The position numbers and the translations under genes were made by a program. 64,000 bases of DNA from Channallabes apus (taxonomy: Eukaryota; Chordata; Actinopteri; Siluriformes; Clariidae). Under the pieces are notes generated by a model, which had not been told where the DNA came from, ran no database searches, and saw only the letters and a list, made by a program, of their open reading frames with translations. The stretch spans positions 11,481,976 through 11,545,975 of the forward strand of contig CM060121.1 of NCBI GenBank assembly GCA_030522415.1. The letters run 5' to 3'. Below are positions 10,622 to 19,581 of the stretch, piece after piece. Each line of letters starts with the position of its first letter. Within the stretch, counting starts at the first letter, position 1.

Positions 10622-10836
10622 TGTACTCCAAAGAAAATGTTTTTAACGCAATGAGAAGAGAAAAAATAAGCACGAAAAAGCTCCCCTAGCAGGTAAACTG
10701 CAGGGGAGTTAAAGTAACAAAAAAAACAAAACCCAATATGCACAATTGTGTACTATTTTAACTAAAACTTTTACAAACAATATATGGTGGGCCTTTCCCA
10801 CCTTCTGCAGCCTTTCCCAAACCAACAGCGACCTCT
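10622..10836 (-). promoter_or_regulatory. LINE 5' UTR with terminal hairpin, family 2 copy 1
   Basis: The hairpin GGTGGG/CCCACC lies at 10786-10802. From there to the 5S junction the sequence is the same as in family 1 copies 1 and 3, including the A variant at 5S nucleotide 27. The inner part of the UTR, AT-rich and next to ORF1, is unrelated to family 1. Confidence 0.6.
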
Positions 10837-10865
10837 GGTGCTCTCAGACTGGTATGGCCGTAAGC
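10837..10865 (-). rRNA. 5S rRNA gene fragment, nucleotides 1-29
   Basis: It has the same 5' end as the fragment at 4819-4847, including A at nucleotide 27, and abuts the family 2 LINE 5' end. Confidence 0.92.
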
Positions 10866-10957
10866 GAAATTTGGTCTGAAGGGAGGCCTATTTGAACTGT
10901 AAACAAAGACTTATGTTTTTTTTGTTTTTTTTTTTATAAGTGAAATAAAATTGAAAA
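10866..10957 (-). promoter_or_regulatory. 5S rDNA spacer, 92 bp
   Basis: This spacer has a TTTT terminator and a TATA-like AAATA. Its homopolymer tract (10910-10940) reads as T on the plus strand, the reverse of the 4.9 kb spacer, between the same CTTAT/ATAAG arms. Confidence 0.82.
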
Positions 10958-11001
10958 GCTTACAGCACCTGGTATTCCCAGGCGGTCTCCCATCCAAGTA
11001 C
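10958..11001 (-). rRNA. 5S rRNA 3' end, first part of a split fragment
   Basis: This is the terminal 44 bases of a 5S gene, ending in TGTAAGC. The gene is interrupted within the C-box part of the internal control region by a retrotransposed insert. AAGTAC at 10996-11001 is repeated at 11893-11898 as the target duplication. Confidence 0.9.
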
Positions 11002-11176
11002 ATCCAAGAACCCCAGCATCGCCAAGTTGCCACTGTTGAGCCCTTGAGCAAGGCCCTTAACCCTATCTGCTCCAGGGGCGCTGCTCCGTAAGCTGGCTGA
11101 CCCTGCACTCTGACCCCAGTTTCCTAATTGGGATATGTGAAAATTGAGCAATTTCCCTCTGGGATTAATAAAGTTC

Positions 11177-11209
<33 letters not shown>
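11002..11209 (+). repeat. SINE-like dispersed repeat ending in poly(A)
   Basis: The sequence includes GAGCAAGGCCCTTAACCC and TCCAGGGGCGCTG, phrases I associate with a very common fish repeat. It ends TAATAAAGTTCTGT followed by about 30 A. It begins directly at the 5S target duplication and ends at the start of the LINE 3' fragment. I cannot name the family. Confidence 0.6.
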
Positions 11210-11212
<3 letters not shown>

Positions 11213-11892
11213 AAATTAAAACATCACGTCCTGGTTCGGGAACAGCACCATGCAGGACAGACGAGCTCTACAGAGGGTGGTGCGATCAGCCGAGCGCATC
11301 ATCCGCACTGAGCTCCCTGACCTGCACTCGATCTACAGCAAGCGGTGCTGGACTAAGGCCAGGAAGATCATGAAGGACCTCAGTCACCCCAGTAATGGAC
11401 TGTTCTCTTTGTTGCGGTCTGGGAAGAGATTCCGCTCCCTAAAGGCCAACACAGAGAGGCTGAGGAGGAGCTTCTTCCCGCAGGCGATAAGGTCTCTCAA
11501 TCACACCTCCACACAGGACTAATAACATCTTTTAAGCTCACAACACTGACTGGACAATCATAGACATATTCATACACACTTGCACTAAATACTCATACAT
11601 CTGGACAATTGCACATGTCACCTTTCATGCATTTTTGCACAACCACTGACACTTTAATACCATATTTCTATATTTTTGCAATATTTTATTATGCCCTTAT
11701 GCACAGTTAATTTTACAAATTTTACTAGTTAAAATTATTCCTTTAGTATTTCCTTTTTATTGATTATTTATTTTACGTATAAGATTTTATTTTATTTTTT
11801 TTTTTTAAGGTCACTGGCGGTCGTATAAAAGCATTTCACTGCATATTATACTGTGTATGATTGTGTATGTGACTAATAAAATTTGAATTTGA
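11210..11892 (+). mobile_element. Rex1/CR1-like LINE, 3' end fragment
   Basis: Codons from about 11218 to the stop at 11522 encode the C-terminus of a LINE ORF2 (ALQRVVRSAERIIRTELP, GLFSLLRSGKRFRSLKANTE, RSFFPQAIRSLN). This segment resembles the C-terminus of the Rex1/Babar element at 43274-46078. A 3' UTR of about 370 bases follows and ends in AATTTGAATTTGAA, directly before the second AAGTAC. It is 5' truncated, as LINE copies often are. Confidence 0.78.
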
Positions 11893-11953
11893 AAGTACTA
11901 ACCAGGCCAGAGCCTGCTTAGCTTCCGAGATCAGACGAGATTGGGCGCTCTCA
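11893..11953 (-). rRNA. 5S rRNA fragment, nucleotide 20 to middle, second part of split fragment
   Basis: This continues the 5S gene interrupted at 11001. It retains the A-box region and runs back to TGAGAGCGCCC, where the family 1 copy 2 poly(A) tail begins. It includes three more 5' nucleotides than the other 3' fragments, so the target duplication of this LINE is slightly longer (about 9 bp). Confidence 0.9.
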
Positions 11954-12049
11954 TTTTTTTTTTTTTTTTTTTTTTTCATTAAAATGCATTCATGATACAG
12001 ATAAAAGGAATAAGATTGCAGTTGCTTATTTCATCATTCTTATTAAATT

Positions 12050-14495
12050 TTACAGGGGTTCTTCATTCTCTGGTAGTTGCATGAGAGTTTCTAAGACTTC
12101 ATATACATTTGGGTTAAAGACCTCATAGAAATTGTCCAGCATGTTCTCGCTTTTGAAATACACATACAGCTTTCTCATATACATTTCTAATTTCCTTTTA
12201 AAAATGTTCCAAACATCCAAGACAACTTTTTCTTTCCTAGCCACAATTCTTCTTTTCCATATGGCACTCTTTATTTGCATTATGCTCAAATTTATGAATT
12301 TTTTATTTTTACACTTTTTATCCCAGCCTAGCATCACCACTCTGTTCCATTCCAGTTCATTTTCATCCCAGTCTCCAGTCAGATTCTTAATTAAATGTTT
12401 ACATTTTCCTAGAAAAGTTCGCAGTTTCTGACAGAATAAGAACATGTGTAAAAAGTCTTCTTCCTCTTCTTGACAAACCTGGCACACCGCATTTTGTTCC
12501 ACTCCCATTTTACACAGAATCATTTCAGAAAAGACCACTTTTTGCCTTACAATGTACTCAAAGCATTCCAACTTTGTTTCTACCATCTTACCCCTCATAA
12601 TTCTCCATATGCCTTCTTTTTTTAAATTCTTAAATTTCCTTAGCCAGTAATCATTGACGATTGGCTCTTTAAAAACATCATCTCTAAAGCAACAATAGAA
12701 CATTTTTAGAGTGCATTCTTTTAAATCATACAGTTTTTCTCCCATTTCCACATAAATCTTTTCTTCTGCCTGTCTTTCTTCCATTTCCTCTATTCTTTTT
12801 ATCCAGTCTTTGGGTATTGCATTTTTCACAATTTCATATTTGTTTGTTATTTCTTGCTTCCCATACTCTTCCTTCGCTTCATTCATCACATCCTCAATGT
12901 ACTGTCTTGGTAGAAAGCCTTCTTTAAATTCATATAAGACGTCTCTCACCCTTGTTATCCCTACTTCCATCCATTTTTTTAACGTATATTTCTTTTCCTT
13001 GTCTTAATACGTTTTTGTTTAAGAACAGAGGTTGATTTAAGAGGCTTTCTCTTCCTTGTGGATTGAATATGATTCTCTTTAGAAACATTCCCCAAGCATA
13101 AAAAGTTTCTCTATAAAATCCCGGTAGTTTTTCCGTCATCCAAGTTTTTGTTTTCATCCATAGTACTGCGTCTCCCATGTTGAAATTCCCACATTTATTT
13201 AAGAAGTATTTCATGGTCTTTTTCCACTCAAATTTGTCGTTATCTTGAAGGTATCTGTTTACTACTTTAATTCTCATGGCATTTTTCCTCTGTTCTATGT
13301 CCATTAAGCCTAAACCACCTTTGCTTACTGTTCCTATAATTGTACTGTAGGCTATTTTTGCCGGTTTGCCCTCCCATAAGAAGTTAAGAAAGCATTTTTT
13401 CAATCTTTTTTCCATCCATGATGGCATTTCAGACACGTATAACATATACCAGAGTTTGGAGACCATTAAGACATTTAGGATTAAGACCTTTCCCTTCAAA
13501 TTCAGATTTCTTAATTTCCAGAAATTTAACCTTCTTTCTATTTCCATAGTCCTGTTCTCCCACATCTCGTCTCTTGCTTTTTTCTCATTTTTCCCCATTT
13601 GAACTCCTAGGATCTTCATTTCGTTTTCTTCTTTAAATGTAAAGCAGTCAGTTAAAGTTTCTGCTTTGCCCATTCTCATGTACACCGTCTTATCTTCATT
13701 TATTTTACTGCCGGAGCCTTTGCAATAGTCAGTGACAATCTTCATTAGTTCCTTTGCACTGTTTTTCCCTTTTATAATCAATGTTGTGTCGTCTGCATAT
13801 TGGAAGATTTTGCCTTCTGCCTTATTTTCTTCGATTTCTATCCCTATTATTTTTTCGCTTTCTTTTATCGCTAATCCCAGAGGTTCAGAAGCGAGGGAGT
13901 ACAGTAGGGACGATAGGGGGCATCCTTGTCTTATGGATCTTGAATTTCTGAAGCAATCTGTTATAAGTCCATTACATTTTATTCTTGTCAGTGCTCCTTT
14001 ATATAAAATTCTGATCCAATTGATGAAGTTATCTCCGAAATTGAAACGTTTTAAAACCTCAAATAAATATTCATGCTCTACCCTATCGAAAGCCTTTTCA
14101 AAATCCAGACTAATTATGTATCCATCCTCTTTTTTTTTCTTTATGTATTCTATCATGTCTCTAATACTCATCGTGATGTCTGCTATGTCTCTTCCCTTTA
14201 TTCCATACGCTTGGTTTGTTTGTATTATACTTGGGGTCACTTCTTTGAGCCTGTTTGCTAGAATTTTTGCTAGAATTTTAAAATCTGTGTTCAACATTGT
14301 GATTGGTCTATAGTTTTTTAAGTTTGTCCTTTCACCTTTTCTTTTGTAGACCAGTTTCATTAAGCCAATTCTCATTCTTTCGTTTACTTCCTCTTTTTCC
14401 TTGATTTCTTTAAAGACCTTGCTTAAGATCTTTGTTAAGGTTTCTTTAAAACATAAGTAGAATTCGGCGCCCAATCCATCTATTCCTGGACTCTT
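12050..14495 (-). pseudogene. LINE ORF2 C-terminal part (reverse transcriptase), family 1 copy 2
   Basis: This is the best-preserved RT domain of family 1. Visible are YKRKGERTNLKNYRPITMLN, motif A SLDFEKAFDRVEHEYLF, motif B RSIRQGCPLSSLLYSLA, motif C FQYADDTTLI and GSGSKINEDK. After a long connection comes the zinc knuckle CQVCQEEEEDFLHMFLFC. The frame is open from about 14474 to 12930, then one shift near a T7 run at about 12960 leads to a 306-codon frame ending at 12050. It is cut from its endonuclease half by the Gypsy fragment. Confidence 0.88.
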
Positions 14496-15440
14496 TGTTA
14501 CGTGCAGAGGTGTAGTGCACGTATGTGTGTGTGTAGTGCACGTATGTGCGCATGCGCGACGGCGCGTAGCGGCGAGTGCGCGATCTCTCCCCCCTTTCTC
14601 TCTCTCCCGCTCTCCTTTTCGCAGGAAGCCCCGCCCCGATGGAACGTGCCGTGACGTGCGCCGCGATTGGCTGACGGTGGATCTACACGCCTTCTTAAGC
14701 TCGCGAGTGGAAGCAGGAAGTGCGCGACTTATGCCTTGTGTGTGACTTCCGTGCTCTATTGTTGATTGGTGAATTGTGAACGTTGAATTGTGTGGTTGTT
14801 GGATTGGGTGATTGATTGATTGAGTGATTGTATGTTGAAGTGTTGGAGTGTGACTGTGTGTTTGTTTGTTATTTTGTATTTGTTTTTGAGTGACTGTGTG
14901 TGCGTGTTTTTGTTTGTTTGGTTGGAGAGAGAGCCTGTGTGTCGCGCCTTGCCCTCTCTCCTTCCCTGTTTTTTTTTGGTTTTCTTTCTTGTTCCTTTTG
15001 TGTTAGCGTGGATGGAAGTTTTCCTCCCGCTTTTGTATATAGTTTTCTTTGTTGTAAATATTGTGTATATATATTTTGTTCTTTTTTTGTTTGTACATAG
15101 TTGCAAGGAAGCAGTAGGGGTTGGGTGCCATTTTTGTTGTCCCCTGTTTTCTCCTGTTTTTTTTGTAAGTAGTTAGGAAGCTAGTTTAGTTTTTGTATTT
15201 TGATTTCAGTTTTCTTTTTGGTAGTTTAGCTAGTTTGAGGGAGGAGATAGAGGGGGGGGGGGGTTTGTTTATTGTTTTGGCCTTGGCCCAATCCTGAAGC
15301 CCAGAGCTTCCTGTATGTGTATGTGCGTGTGTGTTAAAATAAAAACCACGCACAAAATCTTGGTTGCAAGAATATTTATTTATCCTAAATTTATTATTTT
15401 CTTTGTTGCGTCCCTTGACCCTAGACCGGGGGTCATAACA
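14496..15440 (+). repeat. LTR of Gypsy-like element, copy 2 (complete)
   Basis: The 945-bp LTR begins TGTTACG and ends CATAACA, forming short inverted termini. It carries a GC-rich first quarter and AATAAA near 15340. It differs from copy 1 mainly by microsatellite length and a few small indels. Confidence 0.82.
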
Positions 15441-15596
15441 AGTGGGGGCTTGTCCTTTGCAAGTCCCTGGTTAAAACTTGGGAACTCGTCCATTGCCAGT
15501 TACTGGCTAACAAGTGGTGGCTTGTCTATTGTGGAAGATATTCGCCCTTTTTGTTTGTTTGGCTGCCTTCTTAGGTTGGACGGTAGTGGTAGAACA

Positions 15597-16404
15597 ATGG
15601 CGTTTGACCTAATTGCCTTTACACTGGCTCCTAGCCGAGAGCAGTTTGACCAGTGTCGTAAGGACGATTTGTTCAGCATTGCTGAATTTTTTGAAGTTGA
15701 CGTGCCAAGAAGAGGTCTTAAAAGAGAAATTAAAAGAATATTGCTTGTTAAATTAATTGGGCAGCAGATTTTGCCTGGAGAGTGTGCTAAGAGCGAGGAC
15801 GCTTCAACGCCGACGGAGGTCGACGGTAGGCCATTACCTGCGCCGCAGTCACCTTCCATGCCCCCCCAAGCATAAGGTAACCACACCACCAGCAATAACA
15901 CCAATTGGGGAATCAGAACAACTTTTAGTTCTAAAAACGAGGGAGGTGGAGCTGGAAATTAAACGAGAGGAAACAGAAGCTCAAAGGTTACGGTTGCGAG
16001 AGCTGGAGCTTGAGATTGAGAGGGAGCATTTTCGGCGAGATTTCAGCCGGCTACACCGGGCTGAGATCGCGCCGGAGAGTTCCCCTGTGTTTCCATCATT
16101 CACACAGCTACCTGCAACGGCTGCGCCGGGCTCTTCTCCAGTTTCTGCCCCAGTGACTACCTCCCCAACCCATTTTGACGTAAGCAAGCATATTGTTTTA
16201 GTACCTCCTTTTAGAGAGACCGAGGTGGATAGCTATTTCATAGCTTTTGAACGTGTGGCAGCTACGTTACAGTGGCCGAGAGCAATGTGGGCTCTCTTAT
16301 TGCAGTGTAAATTGACTGGTAAAGCGCAGGATGTGTGCTCTGCGTTGCCTGTTGAACAAAGCCTGGATTACGACACGGTTAAGCAAACTGTTCTATGTGC
16401 GTAT
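15597..16404 (+). pseudogene. gag: gag fragment of Gypsy-like element, copy 2
   Basis: Same organisation as copy 1: start at 15597, a frameshift at the C7 run near 15863, a Glu/Arg-rich helix, a Pro/Ser/Thr linker and a SCAN/capsid-like segment. The frame then runs into antisense LINE DNA. It carries the same lesions as copy 1, which indicates common descent from one damaged insertion rather than two insertions. Confidence 0.78.
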
Positions 16405-17779
16405 TTAATTGATTTATTGCTCTCTCTATTTCTTCCTCTTTTATTTCTTGTTCGCATTCTTTTTTTTTTTTATCCTCTTCGCTCACCTTTGCCTTTATCT
16501 GATCTAATAATTTCTGTTTTTCCTTTTCTTCCACTCCCCTTGTGCTGAACAAATCCTCGTAGAATTCTTACTACTTTTAAAATGTTTTCATTTCCTTCTA
16601 TGTCTCTGTTACTTCCTCTTATTTGTTTAATCATTTCAGCTCTTCCTCTACTTTTTTCTAAATCAAAAAAGAACTTTGTGCATTTTTCTCCTTCTACTAA
16701 CGTACTTAGCTTTACTTCTTAATTTCGCTCCCTCGTATTCTTTTTCTTCTAGTTCTTTCAGTTCTCCTTCTATTTCCTTGATTTTTTTTGTATGTCTTTG
16801 TTTTTTTTTTTTTTATTCATTTCTGCTTCCAAATTTTCCTTTACTCTTCTTTCTTTGGATTGTTTGCATTTCTGCAAAAGTCTACAATATTTTAGAGAAT
16901 TTTTTTTATTAAAAGAATATGGTGGGAGAACGTAAAATTCTTATCTTCCTTATACATTTCATTCTCTTTTTCTTTTTTTATGATTTCTGTGACCTTTGAA
17001 ACGTAATCTTTACTGTTTAAGATTTCTGTGTTTAAAATCCACACACCTGGCCCTCTTTGCATGTTACTCCAGTCTATTTTAAAGAATAAGAGCTTGTGGT
17101 CGCTATAGCTGGTTTCTTCATATCTGATTTTGTCAATGAAATTTTCCACATTTCTTGAGCACAGTACATAGTCGATTCTCGATCTACATATGAAGCTGCC
17201 CACTATTTGCCTTCTTGAATACTTTTTTTTTTTTTTTTTTTCCTTCTCTCCGTTCCTTTCTCTCCATACGTCTAAGTCATTTTCGTTCATGAGTTCTTTT
17301 AGTTCCCTGTATCTGTTTTAAAAACCATTCCTTCTGCCATGTCCTGCTTGCTGAAAACAGTGTTAAAGTCTCCCATCATTATTATTTCTTTATATTTCCC
17401 TATAATATTCCTCAAAATGTTGAAGTTTTTTTTCTTTTTCTTCTGTTGGTGCATGTATATTTACTAAAATTATTTCATGCCCTTCATAATTCACTTCTAT
17501 CGCTATGCATTTTCCCAGCTTGTCTTTATATACAATTTTGCTTGTGCTAAAGATATTTTTTCTTATTAAAAAAGCTACCCCCCTTCCGAGTCTTCTATCT
17601 CCATTGTTATATAGGATATCTCCTTCCCATTCTCTTTTATAATTCTCCATAATGCTTTCTCTCCAGTTCGTTTCCTGCAAAGCAATGATGTCTTCCTCTT
17701 TACATTTCTCTTTCACTTTACCAAACTTTTCTATGTTCATCAAGCCTCTTGCATTGAACGTAACACAATTTAACACCAT
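16405..17779 (-). pseudogene. LINE ORF2 N-terminal part (endonuclease), family 1 copy 2
   Basis: The start at 17779 (MVLNCVTFNARGL) opens a 129-codon frame with LQETNW, GRGVAFLIRK and LVNIHAPTEE. After frame breaks come SRIDYVLCS and SDHKLLFFKIDW. The 26-bp inversion at 16913-16938 is shared with copy 1 and absent from copy 3. The remainder of ORF2 lies at 12050-14495. Confidence 0.86.
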
Positions 17780-17811
17780 GAAGAGAAAGAAAATTAGATA
17801 CTTAAGAACTA

Positions 17812-19057
17812 TTACACTTTTTCGTCTTCCTCCAGCCTTCCTGATCCTTCATACCTATTCACATTTCCCATGCCTATACTTGTCATTAATTTTTTCCTTG
17901 CATGTTCTAAATTTGGCTTTACCTTTAAGGATCTTCTTATTTGTCGTCTCTCCTCTTTGTCTTTTCCCACGTTGTCTGCTGCAATCTCTTCTTCGCTGTC
18001 CATATCCTCGCTTTGGTCTCTTATTTCATCGTTGTCCAGTGATCTATCCGATGTTTCCATTTCTATCTCTTGAGTGTCTTCCTCCTTTGTTTGTTGCTTC
18101 TCTTTTCTCTCTCTGCGTTCTTCTGTAGTGTGCTCTTTGTTCCTCTGATCCTTAGGTCTGACTTCGTCTAAGGCATTTCCACTGCATTCGGTCAAAGCCT
18201 TTTGTATCGGAGTCTCTTTGTCCTTTTGTGCACCGCTCAATCCATCCCTGGTTTGACCACCTTGTTGCGCCGCGACCAGATCTACCCGCCGCTCGCCACT
18301 TCGTTGATTTGTCCGCCCGTCTGCCCGCCGCTCCTCCCCCCCTCTCTTCTTGCTCCTCTTCGCTTCTCATTCCACATTCACATCTGTTTAGAGCCCAATT
18401 ACAATCCGGGCACTTTATTGCGTTGCACTCTTGCGAAGTGCCCTCTCCCTTCACATTTGAAACACTTGAAGTCAGGACAGTCTTTTACCATGTGATCCGG
18501 ACTCATGCACAGCCGACAGGTTTTCACTTGATTGCTATGCATCACCCGGAAATACTGTGGACCTTCTGCCGTTTCAATTCTTGTGCTGTATGGGAGGGAC
18601 GTAACTTCTTTCGGAAATCGCGTTCTTATGAACCTTGTCCCGTCCTCAATGCTTTGTGCCCGGATAAATCCTTCTTTTGATTTTGGATTTTGGGGAGACT
18701 CCCCAACCTTCCAATTTGTTTAAAATTTCCTCATCAGCAATGTAAGCGGGTAGGTGCATGAAGGAAACAACGTAATCTTTGTTTTGTAGTCTTTACCGTC
18801 AATCCATCAGTTAAAAGTTCTATGTCATTTTCATTTTCAAAGGTTATTTCGTAGTCCTTCATTTGTTTGGGTCTCACCGCTAAGATCCTTCCTTCACCAA
18901 TCCGCTCCACTACTGCCTTGATATCTGCAGCTCTTGCTTCCTTTACATGACCCACGTCCACAGATACTGTCGCTTCTTTTGAGTACACTCTGTTTCCACT
19001 CTCCTTCCTTACCTCTCTTTGCTTTTCTTGTTCACCTCGCCTTGCATCGTCCGCCAT
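17812..19057 (-). pseudogene. LINE ORF1 (CCHC zinc-knuckle protein), family 1 copy 2
   Basis: The start at 19057 (MADDARRGEQEK) is followed by VYSKEATVSVDVGHV and ILAVRPKQ. The knuckle region near 18390-18510 has lost bases in the second knuckle. The Glu/Lys-rich tail ends at 17812. In the region of the 4.18 kb palindrome this copy keeps the apparently original reading WGVSPKSKIKRR, which shows that copies 1 and 3 carry a derived sequence there. Confidence 0.84.
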
Positions 19058-19281
19058 TTTTTGTCTCAGTGATGTTTACGCCGTCAAAAGCACAAAACAT
19101 GTGCTTTTGACCCCCCCCCCCCCCCCCAGGACAGCACAAGCTGCTGGGAGGAAGGGCAAAGAGGAAAAAAAAAAAAAAAAAACAAACGGCAAAAAAAAGG
19201 GAAAGGTGGTATTCTAGAAAACAAAAACAATGGTGAGCCTTCCTCACCCACTGTAGCCAAACACTTCCTGATTGCTCTCTA
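19058..19281 (-). promoter_or_regulatory. LINE 5' UTR with terminal hairpin, family 1 copy 2
   Basis: The hairpin is GGTGAG/CTCACC with a five-base loop (19232-19248). One stem pair differs from copies 1 and 3 on both sides. A separate perfect 11-bp inverted repeat at 19083-19111 (GTCAAAAGCAC/GTGCTTTTGAC) borders a C run and is not present in the other copies. Confidence 0.6.
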
Positions 19282-19309
19282 GCGCTCTCAGACTGGTATG
19301 GCCGTAAGC
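19282..19309 (-). rRNA. 5S rRNA gene fragment, nucleotides 1-28
   Basis: This 5' end of a 5S gene has the normal G at nucleotide 27 and abuts the family 1 copy 2 LINE at nucleotide 28/29. Confidence 0.92.
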
Positions 19310-19401
19310 AAAATTTGGTCTGAAGGGAGGCCTATTTGAACTGTAAACAAAGACTTATTTAAAAAAAAAAAAAAAAAACGTAAGTGAAATAAAATTGAAA
19401 A
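19310..19401 (-). promoter_or_regulatory. 5S rDNA spacer, 92 bp
   Basis: It has a TTTT terminator after the 5S end and AAATA about 24-28 bases before the next start. The homopolymer tract (19354-19384) reads as A on the plus strand. Confidence 0.82.
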
Positions 19402-19484
19402 GCTTACAGCACCTGGTATTCCCAGGCGGTCTCCCATCCAAGTACTAACCAGGCCCGAGCCTGCTTAGCTTACGAGATCGGGCG
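19402..19484 (-). rRNA. 5S rRNA gene fragment, 3' part
   Basis: It contains the internal control region and the 3' end. Near the LINE junction it lacks the 10 bases between the GAGATC repeats and starts at CGCCCGATC, directly after the family 3 poly(A) tail. Confidence 0.92.
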
Positions 19485-19581
19485 TTTTTTTTTTTTTTTT
19501 TTTTTTTATTAAACTTTTAATTCAGTACAAAACATTTAACACACATCAAGTACACATTCTGACCTTTTTAAGATTTCAGCA

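Larger units (their letters stand above)
5022..10836 (-). mobile_element. 5S-targeting LINE, family 2 copy 1 (nearly full length)
   Basis: The element runs from its poly(A) end, seen as a T run after 5021, to a 5' end that abuts 5S nucleotide 29 at 10837. It is about 5.8 kb long. It has a 5' UTR, ORF1, ORF2 and a 3' UTR of about 300 bases. Its ORFs are only distantly similar to those of family 1. The partner copy at 30.7-34.6 kb is close in sequence but differs by many small indels at short direct repeats. Confidence 0.9.
14496..16404 (+). mobile_element. Truncated Gypsy-like LTR retrotransposon, copy 2
   Basis: This copy contains the complete LTR (14496-15440), the primer-binding site (15443-15455) and partial gag (15597-16404). 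It lies in antisense orientation within LINE ORF2, between the linker and the RT. The left boundary is clean: LINE ...GGACTCTT is followed by TGTTACG. The right boundary fuses gag to LINE at 16404/16405 with loss of about ten LINE bases, so no second LTR or target duplication can be seen. Confidence 0.87.
11954..19281 (-). mobile_element. 5S-targeting LINE, family 1 copy 2, split by a Gypsy fragment
   Basis: Without the Gypsy insert (14496-16404) the element is about 5.4 kb, the length of the uninterrupted copy 3. Both ends abut 5S sequence. The 5' half (17.45-19.28 kb) is the most diverged of the three family 1 copies, with many substitutions and a different first 60 bases of 5' UTR. The 3' half is close to copy 3. 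Confidence 0.9.

Noticed and set aside
13732..14313. 193-codon plus-strand frame
   Set aside because: It is antisense to the reverse transcriptase of family 1 copy 2; it resembles the reverse frames over the other RT copies for that reason only.
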